Shown here piece after piece: positions 25,691 to 37,340 of a DNA stretch of 64,000 bases. The stretch's first letter is position 1; each line of letters starts with the position of its first letter. The notes beneath the pieces were generated by a model. That model was not told the origin of the DNA and did no database searches. It saw only the letters and a list, made by a program, of their open reading frames with translations. Location: the NCBI RefSeq assembly GCF_002443255.2, contig NW_019211454.1, forward strand, positions 30,548,061-30,612,060, in the 5' to 3' direction. A program made the translations under genes and the position numbers. This DNA comes from Varroa destructor. Its lineage: Eukaryota; Arthropoda; Arachnida; Mesostigmata; Varroidae.

Positions 25691-28644
25691 AATACATAAC
25701 TGGCGTGCGCATTTGGTTAAGAAACATCTAAAGAAGATCTTTTAACCCATTACTACCTGATAGGACCGTACCTACCCTATTTAATTAGAAGGTTCAAAAA
25801 CTATATGAACAAGTTCCGCCGGCAGCGATTCACAGAAACAAAAAAGAAAACAGGGTTGTTATGTTTTCTATTTCGTTTACCTTCGTCTGGTTATGTGATA
25901 CAGCTTGCTGCCAAAATCCTCGTATATATATACAGTTGTACCTGAATGGTATCTTAACTTGGTGGACCTACTCGAAATCTTTCACTTTACTCACTAAAGC
26001 TGTATTCAACCAGACAAAACGTGAACGACCTATCGCTCTACAAAGGTGTCTGTCCAAGTTCAATACGATCCCCCTTGGTGTCAATGCTATTCGATATTTT
26101 GAAGTTAAAGCAACTAGCTGCGACTGATTGAACAAGCTTACATGGTTCCAACATATATTACTAATTCTGCTTGTTGTATAAAATAAAAAATATGATGTCG
26201 GAATTCTATTTTTGTAGATCAAACACGCAACAGGCTCTATTGCGCTACCGATTTGCCATTTTTTCAAAATTTCTAAAGGCCTGACAAAATTCTACAAGGT
26301 GCCAAAAGAACGGGCCTCTATGTTCGAACGCTTTTTACAACTACACATCAGAAAAGTGCAACGAGTTTCGGAGATCAGACTATTTTGGTAGAGCAGCTGA
26401 CGCCTAAGATATGAGCTACAAGTTCGCGGAACACCATAACACTTCAATTACGTATACTAAACTCGACGTATAGCCTGTGCTTCGATGATGGCCGTTGTCA
26501 AGTATCAAATGAAGTAAATTTAGTATCAATACAATTAAGTCACAATCCATCACGTAAATGTAGTAATGATATAATGCGCACCGAATGTTACATCACTATG
26601 AAGGCCTATAACAACGACCCTACATAGTTGGCTTTTCAAAGACAAGCCTGCTAAAATGATATCCAACGAATGTCCGATTATCGTACCATATTGATAGCCA
26701 TAAGCTTGTAGCCTTCCAAGGTATTAAATAGCGCTTACATAAGCGTTTGATAATCGAAGAAAAAGGAACGCGTACAATGGAATTACAGCACATTTTTTAG
26801 TTAACTATTTGTTATTATTATTATTATAGTTATTACCATTGTTTTTATACCGTGCTTTGTATACCGTTGTCATTATTAATTAATTTGATTGTGACCCTGT
26901 ATTTTAACTATAAGGTGATTCATTTTACCCGAGGTATCGTCAAAATGGTCAAAAAAAAATGATCATGATACCGACTAGGCTTGAACAGTCTTCAAATTGA
27001 AGTTTTGCTCCTAAAACGATATTCCAGATACCAACCGTCGAAAGAAATTACTATACGCAAAATCTTGACTCTGTGAGTATCTAGATCGACAATTTACGGG
27101 GTTGTCATTTAGCTTTCACAGAAGTATTGAAAAATATCGCAAAAGAATCACAGTAGTAGAAAATACTGAAAGGGCTCAGAATCATTCAGATGACGTAAAC
27201 ATACATAACTGAAGATGTTGGTATCTTGATTCAGAATTTTGTGAGCTTTTTTCGAAAGAATCTCTTAGTAAATCTTTCGTAAGAATTCAAAAAATACACA
27301 TTATAAAAATCAGGCGTAACGTTCCAGGTCCGTCCCAAGTACCAGCGATGGCTGAAGCTGTATCTTCGTTTCCGGACAATCGCCGTCTGCGTGCCTTCCC
27401 GTGTAACAGAAAAGAAAAAAAGCATGTTTAACGGTTCCTGTTTCCGACGCCGGGCAGGTAATGATAAGCAGTCTTCCTGTAAGTTTTTCCGTATTCCTGC
27501 CATTTACTGCCATCTATTTCTCATCTGTAGCTGCCATACCTTATATTACCGTGTCTAGTGGTCCTGTCTACACTGAATTAGTTGCTATTTATGCTATCGT
27601 ACATACATCGTATAATTTGCCCGATCCCCTCCCGTCAAGCCTGAAAGGGACAGGGAACACCCTTTTCTCCACAAACTTGATAAACCGGCACTACTCCGCA
27701 GGTGACTTCGACCGCTGTCTTATTGCCAGCGGCAACGAGACTACTCACGCGACTCGTTTCGGGACCTTCCCGAAAACGTCTTGTTTCTGCTCTCCTTTAT
27801 TCGATACTATCTAAACGAAGGAGCAGGTAAAATGTGTCTCGACGAACCCTTGCTAAAGGACTATGTGTATGACTTTTGCTCTAGTGTTTGCTAAAGCGCA
27901 CCCGATGATTGTCTAGTTGAGGAACGGCATTTTAAATGTCAATTTGAGTGATGCCTAGAAACAGTGTAATAGGAAAAGACGAAACGTTTTCTCAAATGAT
28001 ATATTTGCCAGACGGGTGGTCGATTTTGAGGATGAACCCTGGTTCAGTACCGACGAAATACCATTAAATGAAAATTAGGATGCCCAGTTGCTGTCGCTAC
28101 CATTTACGGCCGAGTACCATTTTGTTTGAGATGTACAACTGACGGTTGTATTCGAGCGGACATATTGGGTCATATGCCCTCATCTGAGGGGAAATGACGT
28201 TTGCTGAAAGGTTGGCCAGGAAGTCGGTACAGGATCGTGGCAATAACGGATTTTCATGCGAACGACGCCTAATTCAAAGCCCTCTACTATAATTTTGGCC
28301 TGGGTAATTTCTGAAGACGTAGAGAACGCGTTCTTGTCAGCCGTGTTTTTGGAAGCGATATTACATCTGAAATTGTAAAAGGGCTCTCGTTTCTGGCAAC
28401 AAAAAATCCTAGTGTAAAAACATTTGCAGAGAGAATGATGTATTTAAAACAAATGATAATTCGTTTCCAGTTACGAGTGCCCATTCCGAAAGGAAAAATT
28501 GGCGGTGTTGGTGGAGAACATTTTGGACAACGATGGAACGACTACGTACAGCGCCTAGTAACAGTATCAGCCTGCAAAGCCAATTGCACAGTACTAGAGC
28601 AACATATCCTCAAATGATCTTTGACTTATGAAAGCGGTGTTATT
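25691..28644. other. No gene seen between the two SINE-like copies
   Basis: AT-rich sequence. The longest frames (25968-26267 minus, 27461-27814 plus) match no family I recognise, and no transposase remnant like that at 28.9-29.9 kb is present. Confidence 0.55.
26813..26836. repeat. (TTA)n short microsatellite
   Basis: Several imperfect TTA units in an AT-rich stretch. Confidence 0.8.
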
Positions 28645-28850
28645 TAACTTTACATTAGTAGCCTCTATGTTTCGAGCTTTACGTCCGGTACGGCCGTTAG
28701 GCATTCCATCAGTCAATTGGCTCTCAGCACGAAATGAAGTGTGCCTGTGACCGGATTCGGACCTAGGCCACAACGTGTCTGTAAGATAACGTTCAACGTG
28801 CCAGGCGAATACTTGACCCACTAAGCTTACACGGAAACTAGTAGACATTT
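28645..28850 (-). repeat. tRNA-derived SINE-like copy (copy B)
   Basis: Read on the minus strand this has an A-box-like AGCTTAGTGGGTCA, then 54 nt later a B-box-like GGTCCGAATCC, then a non-tRNA body ending near AGCTCGAAACATAGAGGC. A second, diverged copy occurs at 25455-25690 in the same orientation, so this is an interspersed repeat rather than unique sequence. It lies just beyond the 3' end of the dead Tc1-like transposase. The other copy has no transposase beside it, so the two elements are probably independent. Confidence 0.7.
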
Positions 28851-28884
28851 TCAAACGGCTGATAGATATATGCTATTGTTGCGA

Positions 28885-29855
28885 GCATCAGTCCTCTGTC
28901 GCGCCGCCTTTTACAGATACGATAACGCTGCCACTCTTTGGGGCATGCTTCCGATCCAGGTTTTTGCTGCCTCAGCTATGACTGGATCTTGTTACCACGT
29001 ATTGAAGTTTTCCTACACAGATCTGAAACATATGCCATTTCATATCCTACCCGAGGTGGTTAGTTTACGATTTTCCACACCTTCCCTCTAGTACTGAGGT
29101 CTGCCGAATTAGCAAGCCACAACAGCCATTGGCAGCGTTACTTAGAGATACTCCGAGTTTTGCGGCAAGGCACCTCGTTGTACCCGAAGACTTAGCCGCC
29201 GTCAGGAAATTATTTCCGGACCTGAGGCAGCATCTTGTTCTCAGTAACGTCAGCTATTTCCGCTGTTCTAGTATTCCCTGTGTAAAATGCATCACCTCAA
29301 TGCCTTTGCCAAAAACCATAGATCACATAATTTTTGACAGATAATTGATTCTCGGCACGACGCTGTTTTCGGAAAATCGTTCGCTAACAAATCCGATACG
29401 ATGGTAATCGTTCTACCGAGAGCTTTAATATGAGATTCATCCCAGCTCTCTACCGTGGATAGCTGAGCTGATTGGCCCAATGAAGACAAGCCCGCTTCAA
29501 TTTTCGGCGTTAGGCGAAATTTCTTGACAAGTGTACCGCCTTTGAATTCAGCCGCTCTAAATCGGCGGCAAGGTGGCAATTTCAGTAGAGCAAGCCTAGT
29601 CTTTTAATCTGTTCCGGAAAACATTAATTAGTAAATAATCGCACGGTCCTTTCGTTTCATAGTACACCTTTTCCGATTCTTGTTACCAATTTTACGCGAG
29701 GACAACCGGAGCTTCTCTTTCGGCTTCTTATCAACGTTGGCGACTGCACGTTGGGAAACATGAAGTATTTCAGCAGTTTCCCGTTGGCCACATTTGTTTT
29801 GATGAAGCAATCTGCCGATCAGTGTTTTTTTGCTCTTCATTGGGTAAGGAAACAT
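28885..29855 (-). pseudogene. Decayed Tc1/mariner-superfamily (Tc1-like) transposase
   Basis: On the minus strand, fragments in several frames follow the order of a Tc1-like transposase over its usual length (about 320-340 residues). At 29855-29628 there is an N-terminal helix-turn-helix (GQRETAEILHVSQRAVANV, then basic residues and RKDRAII-like). At about 29579-29292 come LTPKIEA and TVESWDESHIKALGR (first catalytic Asp in WDES). From about 29296 come VIYGFWQRH and, after a stop, TAEIADVTENKMLPQVRK, FPDGG and VPCRKTRSISK. Last are NSADLSTRGKVWKIV and AKTWIGSMPQRVAAL near 28900. Stops and frameshifts separate the pieces. The second catalytic Asp appears as Asn and the third acidic residue as Gly, so it cannot be active. 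No clear terminal inverted repeats were found. Confidence 0.85.
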
Positions 29856-30820
29856 ACGAAATTATCAGAAAACACTTTAACCGGTCAAGCCTACCTCAGC
29901 ACTACCATTTTGTTGTTCAGTGCCGTTAACGGTTGTGTTAAATGGTGGGACGTAGTGCATTGGTTGTACACAGTACGAGATACCAGCAAGAATTATAAAT
30001 GTTGAATTCGGTCATATTAAGTTATCACGCCTATGATCGTAGAAGTGTAATATGTCATTTCTATATATTATGTCGCTTGCCAGAATTTTGCCAGTTTGTT
30101 TATCGCCATATAGGCTACCATTGTAGAGCGTAATAATGTCAGGTCTGTAAGTCGAGAACTTTAGTATTCCGCTCTTGGCCTTTAAAGGAGGAACTTATTT
30201 GAGTGAGCACGGACTATACATATACATATATTGGTGTTGTAAATCAGTTACAAAAGTTTGCTTCAGTAGAACCGCGTACGTAGCTTTTGCTGCGATCTTC
30301 CTCATAGGTGACTATCTATACACTAAAAATACGCTGACGTAGGATCATTTTGAACTGGCCAAAGACAAAAGTTGGTAGAAGTAAGAAGTTAACCTGAGTC
30401 TTGTAAAACTGCAGACGCAAATGACACCGATGATATGATGAACTTGCATAGGAGGATGCCATGAGGCGCGGACAGATGTCTGTGACACTTGAACAGTGAC
30501 GAACGGATATATATGGAGGTTACGAGATTTAGTGCGCGTACTTTACAGCTGCCGTAGTAGCGCCTCGAATAATGACTCTTGTGATGATGTAGCGTTATGC
30601 ATGTGCTTACTTGACTGAAGGACCTATAAAAGATAAACACAAAACTATTCTATAAATCATTGTGAAAATTCGCATTGGTTATTTTTAATTTAGCTAACGA
30701 GTTAGCCCATTGTGGCGCATTGCTCAACTTGGTATCCCATTTATATAATGAATATACAAATTCGAGGAACCTTGCTGACTTAACGAAACAGTTGCAAAGT
30801 CGAAATCCAATTTAATTTCT

Positions 30821-30840
30821 TATTTTTTTTTTTTTTTTAT
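30821..30840. repeat. Poly-T tract
   Basis: A run of T (about 17) within T-rich sequence. It could be a retroposon tail on the minus strand, but there is no recognisable body. Confidence 0.85.
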
Positions 30841-31449
30841 TTATGTAACAGCAGCTTCTTTCCACTTTATGTTGCCCCTTTAGACGCTTTCGTTCAAAGA
30901 AGTTAAAATGGGAGTTAGCTCGGAACCTTCACGGGTCAGTCGTTGCATGTGCGTGCGAACCTTATCTGTGTATGGTTCTTCAGTCCTGTCACTTCAGTGG
31001 CGCGGCAAACCGCAATTCCTTTGTATACCGTATTCTCTACCGTAGCCATCGCTTGCTAGAGTCTCCCTCTCAAGCGCATGGGCTACCTGAAGTCGAACAT
31101 TACATCTCTGGAGGTTTTCCTACTCCGTCTATTTACTACTTCCCCTACCCACCAACATACAATCATCGGTATCCGCTAGCCAGCTGGTACGGTAGTTTCT
31201 CCCGCCACAGTCCCAGCGGCACTAGTAGGAGATTTCCCCTCTACCATGCTTGCCGTCAGGTTAAACCCAGGTCGGCCATAGTGAAATCCGCCTGCATTTT
31301 CCATCAGGACCTCAGCGTCCCCTTAGTGACGAGAAGTAGGCCCTATACTTTAGCTCAATCCTTGACGCGCACTCTAAACCTTTGCAATTAACTCACTGCC
31401 CTTCATTCCCCCCTCTGTTTCGTTTTACAGCTAGGGAGAACGCCTTACG

Positions 31450-31468
31450 GACACACACACACACACAC
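31450..31468. repeat. (CA)n short microsatellite
   Basis: About nine AC units in a C-rich block. Confidence 0.9.
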
Positions 31469-33180
31469 CCACTGACATACCTAAAGCACTTACGAAGGCA
31501 GTCAGTACCATTCTTTCGACTCAGCCCCTAACAAAACCATTCATACCAGTACCATCGAAAATGCACAGGCTCGCGTACATATTACACACCCGATGCATAT
31601 CCGAGACGTGTCCATAGGGCTGGAAACTTAGTCTCCCAGTCGACTCTACTCCCAACATCAGCCACAAGTCCCCTCTCTTTGAAGCTCACATGTACCCCTT
31701 TTTCTCGGTAGTCTGCGCAGACCGTGGTTTCGATCACTTATTCTGCCCCGTCGCCCAGCAGGAGGCAAGGGGGTTCACTTTATTTAGCTGAGACTAATCG
31801 AACCAATCGACTTTGTTCACCGAGCGACTTGAATCAACTAAACCAAAACAGTACACTCATATGTTAACTCTCAAATCTCGGTAGGAAGTTCCTTCGGCCA
31901 ATAGATGTCATCAGCTAGCAAACGCGAGGACAATCAAGACATGTGAAATTCACAAAAATGTAGCTATCATTGGCCTAGAGAAGAAATTAGAGGCCTAAAA
32001 AGATTTTACAATACAACGAAATTAATTAAATTTAACAATTACAATTTTAATCATCAATCGATGATACATGGTATTCATATAGTGCCCTGATTTGATTCGT
32101 CGTTTACTTTGCACGTACAATTATGTACCTTTGTATTTTGTAAACGTTTCAAGTCCAGGGAAACGTAAGGAATAAACAATTGATATTTTAAGTTGACTTT
32201 AGATCCACTGTTAAAGAAGATCATAATGAAAATCAGTACTTTCCAGCTTACCATGTGTCAAGTATCATGATTAACCAACGAGTGGAAACAAAAACAAAAA
32301 AGGCGCCAAAGGACATTTTGGATATTTCAAGCGTTCCGCTATTCATTAGAAATTATCGCCTGCTAAAAATATCAATATGCGTTTTGTATATATAAAAGAT
32401 AACGTGAATAAATGACATAATGTTTACTGCTAGACCATTGTCTGAAATCGTCGCATGACGACACTGTAAAAAAAACAATCACCACACAATCAACGTCTTT
32501 CCCTCCAATTTTGTACATTTGCTCGCAATCGCCGACGATTTCGCGGGTAGAAATAACGATTGAATAGTAACTAAACGCTACGCCAATGTGTATATTTATA
32601 CATGACACTCAACTGATTTCAAGTGATTGTGAACTTTATACAAACAAATCTATTTAATAGTTCCTTTTGCCACTAGCATACACAAACATGGTATACATAG
32701 GACAGCAGATGTACAGACAAACACACAACTACGTATGCCATGTACAGAGTATATGCTGCGTTTGGAGGTAGCTGTTTGTGTACACACTCGTACTTGACGT
32801 TCTCAAGTGTTACTGGATGGGCTGTTTTAACCGTTCGCCCGACGTTCTCTTTCCCGCGAAAATATATATTTGGTCTGTTATCGCACCTATCTGGCGATTA
32901 GTGAGCTACTTGTCTCTGTGCTGACGTACACACCGCTCATCCGTCCCAGCATCGCCTATCATAGACACATCATTGTTAAGAAGTTATTCTTTAGATATAT
33001 GTTGTGCACCCATGTATCCCTTTAGCGTGGTATATTGTTTCAACGAATTTCCTCTATTGATCTTAACGCTGGCATTTTTTTAAAATCTTCTGTTTCATAT
33101 TCCACATACATAGACTTCACCAGTATGAATATACACCTTCTTCATTTTCTTGCCAAGAGCCAACTTTTCGATAGGGACCT

Positions 33181-33588
33181 TTTCGAGCTGAGGAGGTTGG
33201 TTTTAAATCGAGGAAGCATCGAAGGCCACGAAAGAGTGAACGGCTGCGAACAACAGTGGCCACATGCTCAACAGCTGTTACCCCCCGACCTTCTCCCTTT
33301 GTCACTGTTCCAGCTGCAAAGGGAAACACTATCACTGGCACCGGTGAGGGCTTCCGCCATTGCAGAGGCGGTACCGCGCGTTCCATGCTTGGCCCCACTT
33401 TCCTGTTCATTCTGCACTCCCAGTGGGCTTTTTCCCGCAGTCGGTTGTTCCGTCACTCGGCCGGGCTGGCTGTTTGAATTCGCCGAACAGAGCGAAACGC
33501 GACGCGTCGGGACGACTCCGATGGACTCTGTTCATAAGTCCGAACCTCCCTCTCTTGTCATTCCTTACTCCTTTCACCTCTCCGTCTT
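33181..33588. other. GC-rich island with long but unrecognised open frames
   Basis: A 187-codon plus frame (33035-33598) crosses the island, but frames are open on both strands at once and codon-position bias is weak. I treat the island as possible promoter/5' exon DNA, together with the ETS-type motifs at its right end. Confidence 0.4.
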
Positions 33589-33636
33589 CTTCCGGTGAAA
33601 TGGCCGGATTTCGCACCGGAAGTTTCGCCGGAAATA
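33589..33636 (+). promoter_or_regulatory. Inverted pair of ETS-type motifs in a GC-rich island
   Basis: CTTCCGGT (33589-33596) and ACCGGAAG (33615-33622) are exact inverted copies 18 bp apart, followed by GCCGGAAAT at 33628. ACCGGAAGT is the classic ETS/GABP site of TATA-less promoters. A short open frame with a good start context (AACATGG, ATG at 33684) lies about 50 bp downstream but stops after 23 codons. No gene is recognised on either side. Confidence 0.3.
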
Positions 33637-33849
33637 ATAACTTTGCTCGCTCGGCCAAGAGACGGAGCACACTGAAAAAAACATGGACAGCTTGAAGCAG
33701 GATAGAAAACAGTATGAGCAGTATGAGAGTGAAGGCAGTGAACGGCAGATTTGAAACGTGCGAGGCAGTACAGGAATGTTCACAAAGCAACGCGTGCGGT
33801 ACTAGATCAAGACCCAAAAGAAAATTAGAGAAGCTTGCGTACATCTGTG

Positions 33850-36290
33850 TATGTGCGTGCGAAAGGCTGCGACAGCTTGCTGTCGCTTCCTGACGGAAAC
33901 TCCCGTTCCAATTACGTACGTGTTATAGCTTACTAGCAGCCTAATGATACCTAAGGCATCCCTGCCTCCGCTCAGCTGAGATACGTTGGAAAAAGGATTT
34001 CGTCTTTGCAACATATGATTGTTTGTTTATAGATAGTTTTGAAGAGAGACCTAATCGTTGGGTGCTTCAGGTAATTGCGATCGTTACGGAGATTTAATTA
34101 TTTGCGATTCGTTATTTAGTAAGTCGAGTTAAAAAAGGGCACCGTAGATTTTGGTGCCGACGTGTATAACATACACATTAGACTTAGGTGTAGGTAAGCA
34201 CTCTATCGTCGTTGCACTATGAAGCGAGCACAACTATCGTGTTCATGTCAAACCATCGATTGCGCCTATTCCGAAGAGGATGTACACAGTGAATGACGGC
34301 GTACTGGAAAGCTAGGGTACTTCTTTCAGTGTATATTGGTGATGCCATGAGTTGTGACTATGGGCGCAGTTGCCGAGACGACTACGTCGATGGTGATGGC
34401 GGTAGCAGTGCTACTGATGGGCGCAAGAAAAATCCGACGGGGCTGAATGCATCAACCAACGGGCCTCGTAAAGCGTGGGCGCTGAAGCGTCCATCTGGAA
34501 CCGACGAAGACGTACACTCAACGTGGGCGTCTCCGAATTGCCCGTTTACCCAAGTCCGCCTCGCTTGAGCGCAGCATCGGTGCTAGGCACAATTGTGTGT
34601 TCCATTCAATGAATCATGTGGAGTTCGTATGGAGGAAGAGATGGCGAATTGACGAAAGAGGCGTCTGATTCTAGACGGAGCAGGGAACCGGAGTGTCACA
34701 AAAGCCAGCTCCCAATGGCAGGTTTACACGGCGCTTTTGAACAGTGAGGACCTGTATGTTTTGTGTGGGCTATCTATATCCGATGTTACTGTTAGTATAA
34801 GTAGGTGACACAAATTATTCAGCAGGCAAATATATTTGCGTGGGAGTATTTTACCGGATTGTAAGTGCCTAGACGTGCTTTTAATTTGCTTTAATTCCTA
34901 AAAGTTTATTATTAAAAGCTACCAATGTTTGGGAACACTAAGCGAGTGTCAGGGCTTACAAAATCTACTTAAATATTAGAATGCCTTTAAATTGGTATAA
35001 ATAGCATTTAACAAATAATAATAAGAAAATATAGCCATCTACAGCGTTTCATAAAAGGTAAATGGGATTTCGGCCTAGCAGTCGCTCGGCGTTTCAAGCC
35101 CAGATCGATGTCACAGAACTACCGTAAAACAGACAAGAGAACTGCTGACATTTAAGGCACACGTCCACTGAACTAGTCCTCAGACTGTCATGCCTGTCGA
35201 ACCTGATGGTAACGCACAACGAGCATTTGTGAGAGATTTCTTTAATAATCAAATGACGATTACTCAACCAAGCTATACGAAGAAAAGGCGACCAATAAAT
35301 TAGTAAAGTCTGCTTATTAGTTTAACTTGTTTTGTATTTAAAAAGTAAAGACATAATGGGTCCTTGTGTAAAAGGGCCTAGATCTATTCCTTGATAACGT
35401 ATATATATGTATATACACCTTTTTGTAATCCCCCAAGTTCCTGAAATAATATGGTTAAATAGCTGTAGAAGGTTAGCAACAGAACTATTTTAAAGGTTGG
35501 TTACAATAAAGAGCAAACGGTTTAAGTACATCGTTCCCTTAAGATGATATAAGAAAAACCTCCTCTCTTGTCTCTTGAAAATATAGCGGTATTGAAAGCT
35601 AATGGAGAGGACAGCAAATGTAAACAGGTCCAGAGTCTTCAGTGCAGAAAGCACAAAAACAAGATCTATAAATTGAGTACCTTCCTTGTAAGCTGCATCT
35701 AAATGAGAAGAGTAATTAGGAACAATGAGTAAGCGATGTTAGAAAGTCGAGACTTGTCAAATAGGCTATCTAAAAGAAGCCTGCGCGTATTAGAAATGGT
35801 TTTTTAAACTATTTAGATAAAAGTTCTTTTCAATTCATGTCCTATTGTCCATATCCCGATTTGTCTCGTGGAAGCTTCGGCTTTTTTGGAAGCCGCATCT
35901 AGTTCAACCAACGAGTTGACCATATCGATAACACAAACGAAGGCGTAAGGCAACAGCTAACCGTCACTCATATTTCAAGCACGAAAACTCCTTTTCTGCC
36001 ATGATAAGTTTATGAATTTGCTTTAAAAACAACTGAGTTTCCTGAAACATCAATGATAGCGGATGTTCATGCCAAAGCACGTCTGAATTTATATCCAACT
36101 CTTTTACAACTACTACGGTTTTTACAATATATCGTCGTTGAGTACTAGTTCAAACGTTCTATAAATTTAACCATGTTAGATTTATAAGCGTAGTTTACTT
36201 GTTATTTTTGATAAGTTATACTAGCTTGCCTTATCGTAACTATATATACATGTACATATATACGTGCTGACGGCGTAAGAAAAGATGGTA
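33850..36290. other. No gene seen; one mid-size open frame
   Basis: The plus frame 34293-34568 (91 codons, Asp/Gly/Ser-rich in the middle) sits in a GC-richer patch and is not recognised. The rest is AT-rich, with the tentative SINE-like copy at 35.1 kb. Confidence 0.5.
35075..35190 (-). repeat. Possible third tRNA-derived SINE-like copy
   Basis: On the minus strand a perfect A-box word TAGTTCAGTGG (35165-35175) is followed 63 nt later by a weak B-box-like GGGCTTGAAACG (about 35091-35103). The intervening TTACGGTAGTTCTGTGACAT loosely follows copy B. Similarity to the two better copies is weak, so this is tentative. Confidence 0.35.
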
Positions 36291-37340
36291 GAAGAATTCA
36301 GCTCAGAGTCAAGACTGCTGCGGGGGAGAGAGAAAAGCCTTTTTCGGTAACAATTCGTTCAGGGCCGAGAAGAAAGAGACAAGGCTGAAAGTGTTAGCCG
36401 CACACATATATATATTGTCCCTTTGTGACAGCGGTAGGACAGTGAGCCACAGCACTCAGTTGACTGCTAGCTTCCTACAGTCAGCGAACTTCGAGGCAGA
36501 AGCAGCTACTGCAGCAGCAATATCTGTACGAAAGCCGATTAGAGATGCGGCCAGCCAGCAAGAAGTCGCGGCAGCGCAGTGGACAGCTAAGGACTGGTAA
36601 AGACAACCTATGAAGTAACGCAGCCGAAAGAACAGTGAAAACACAACAGGGAATCGGGGGGAAAAGGAGCTCCTCACCGCCACTCTGGCTGCGCAGCTTA
36701 GTTCAAAATGATGCTGTGCTGTTTTCGAACAGCAGGCATTAGCTACTTGAAGGCTTTCAAAGAAGCTTCGCTCACAGGTTAGCGGTCGGTAGCGCAGCGA
36801 GAGAACTTAGTTCATAACTGTGGCGTTCAGGCACATGGCTATGCGGACGCCGGCTGCCACTGTTATGGCCGGTACGGCCTAAGGGTAACGGAGAATGAGA
36901 AAAATAGAGAGTGCATGCTGAGGCTGGAAAAAAAGAGAAAGAAGGATAAGTCGTGCCCAGCTGTCTCGAACTGAATGGAGGACAGTGTATGCGGCGCTTT
37001 CTCAGACGCACACGCCCACGTCGGGTCCGAGACGTGCCCGGAATAACCTAGGTAAGTGCCTTCCTTCCTGGGCGATGCGGAAGCTTCCACTTCGTGAGCA
37101 GTAGCAGCAGCAGCACCGGTCGTGGAAGGCAGCGACGGATAGGGCGGATGATGGGAGCAAGCGTGGGTCGAATTGAACCTACGAATGGGGAAAGGCGAGC
37201 ACGACGCGCTGCCGACAGTAGCCCGAAAAAAGCCCCACAACGAACGCGACGTGCCACAACAGGCCGACGGTCGCAGGGTGGTGGTACGTTGGCCTGCTGG
37301 CACGTCACAGCATCTTCTGTAGCAGAAACACACCTATAAA
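36291..37340. other. GC-rich, CpG-bearing island without recognised gene
   Basis: This is among the more GC-rich stretches outside the FSTL5-like gene. A TATATATA lies at about 36405 and Ala-rich frames are open (36391-36600 plus; 36863-37333 minus, 156 codons). The overlapping frames on both strands point to composition; a promoter or first-exon region is plausible. Confidence 0.4.

Larger units (their letters stand above)
29856..33180. other. No gene seen; C-rich block at 30.9-31.8 kb
   Basis: The plus strand of 30900-31780 is strongly C-skewed. A 139-codon frame (30972-31391) with Tyr/Pro-rich stretches such as YYFPYPPTYNHRYP is open there. No homology is recognised, so it may be compositional. 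Confidence 0.45.

Noticed and set aside
28645..28850. A functional tRNA gene on the minus strand
   Set aside because: The A- and B-box-like words are present, but the boxes are 54 nt apart, no acceptor stem or cloverleaf pairs up, and a similar copy recurs at 25.5 kb, as expected for a SINE.
28645..29855. The SINE-like segment as the 3' terminal part of the Tc1-like element
   Set aside because: Its other copy at 25.5 kb has no transposase beside it, and no inverted counterpart was found upstream of the transposase at 29.86-30.06 kb.
30972..31391. 139-codon Tyr/Pro-rich plus-strand frame as a secreted protein
   Set aside because: No signal peptide and no recognisable repeat or domain; the C-skewed strand composition is enough to keep the frame open.
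33035..33598. 187-codon plus-strand open frame as a gene
   Set aside because: Several frames are open on both strands over the same GC-rich DNA, codon-position bias is weak, and the product resembles nothing known.
36863..37333. 156-codon minus-strand open frame as a gene
   Set aside because: Long open frames also exist on the opposite strand across the same island, and the Cys/Ser/Arg-rich product has no recognisable domain.
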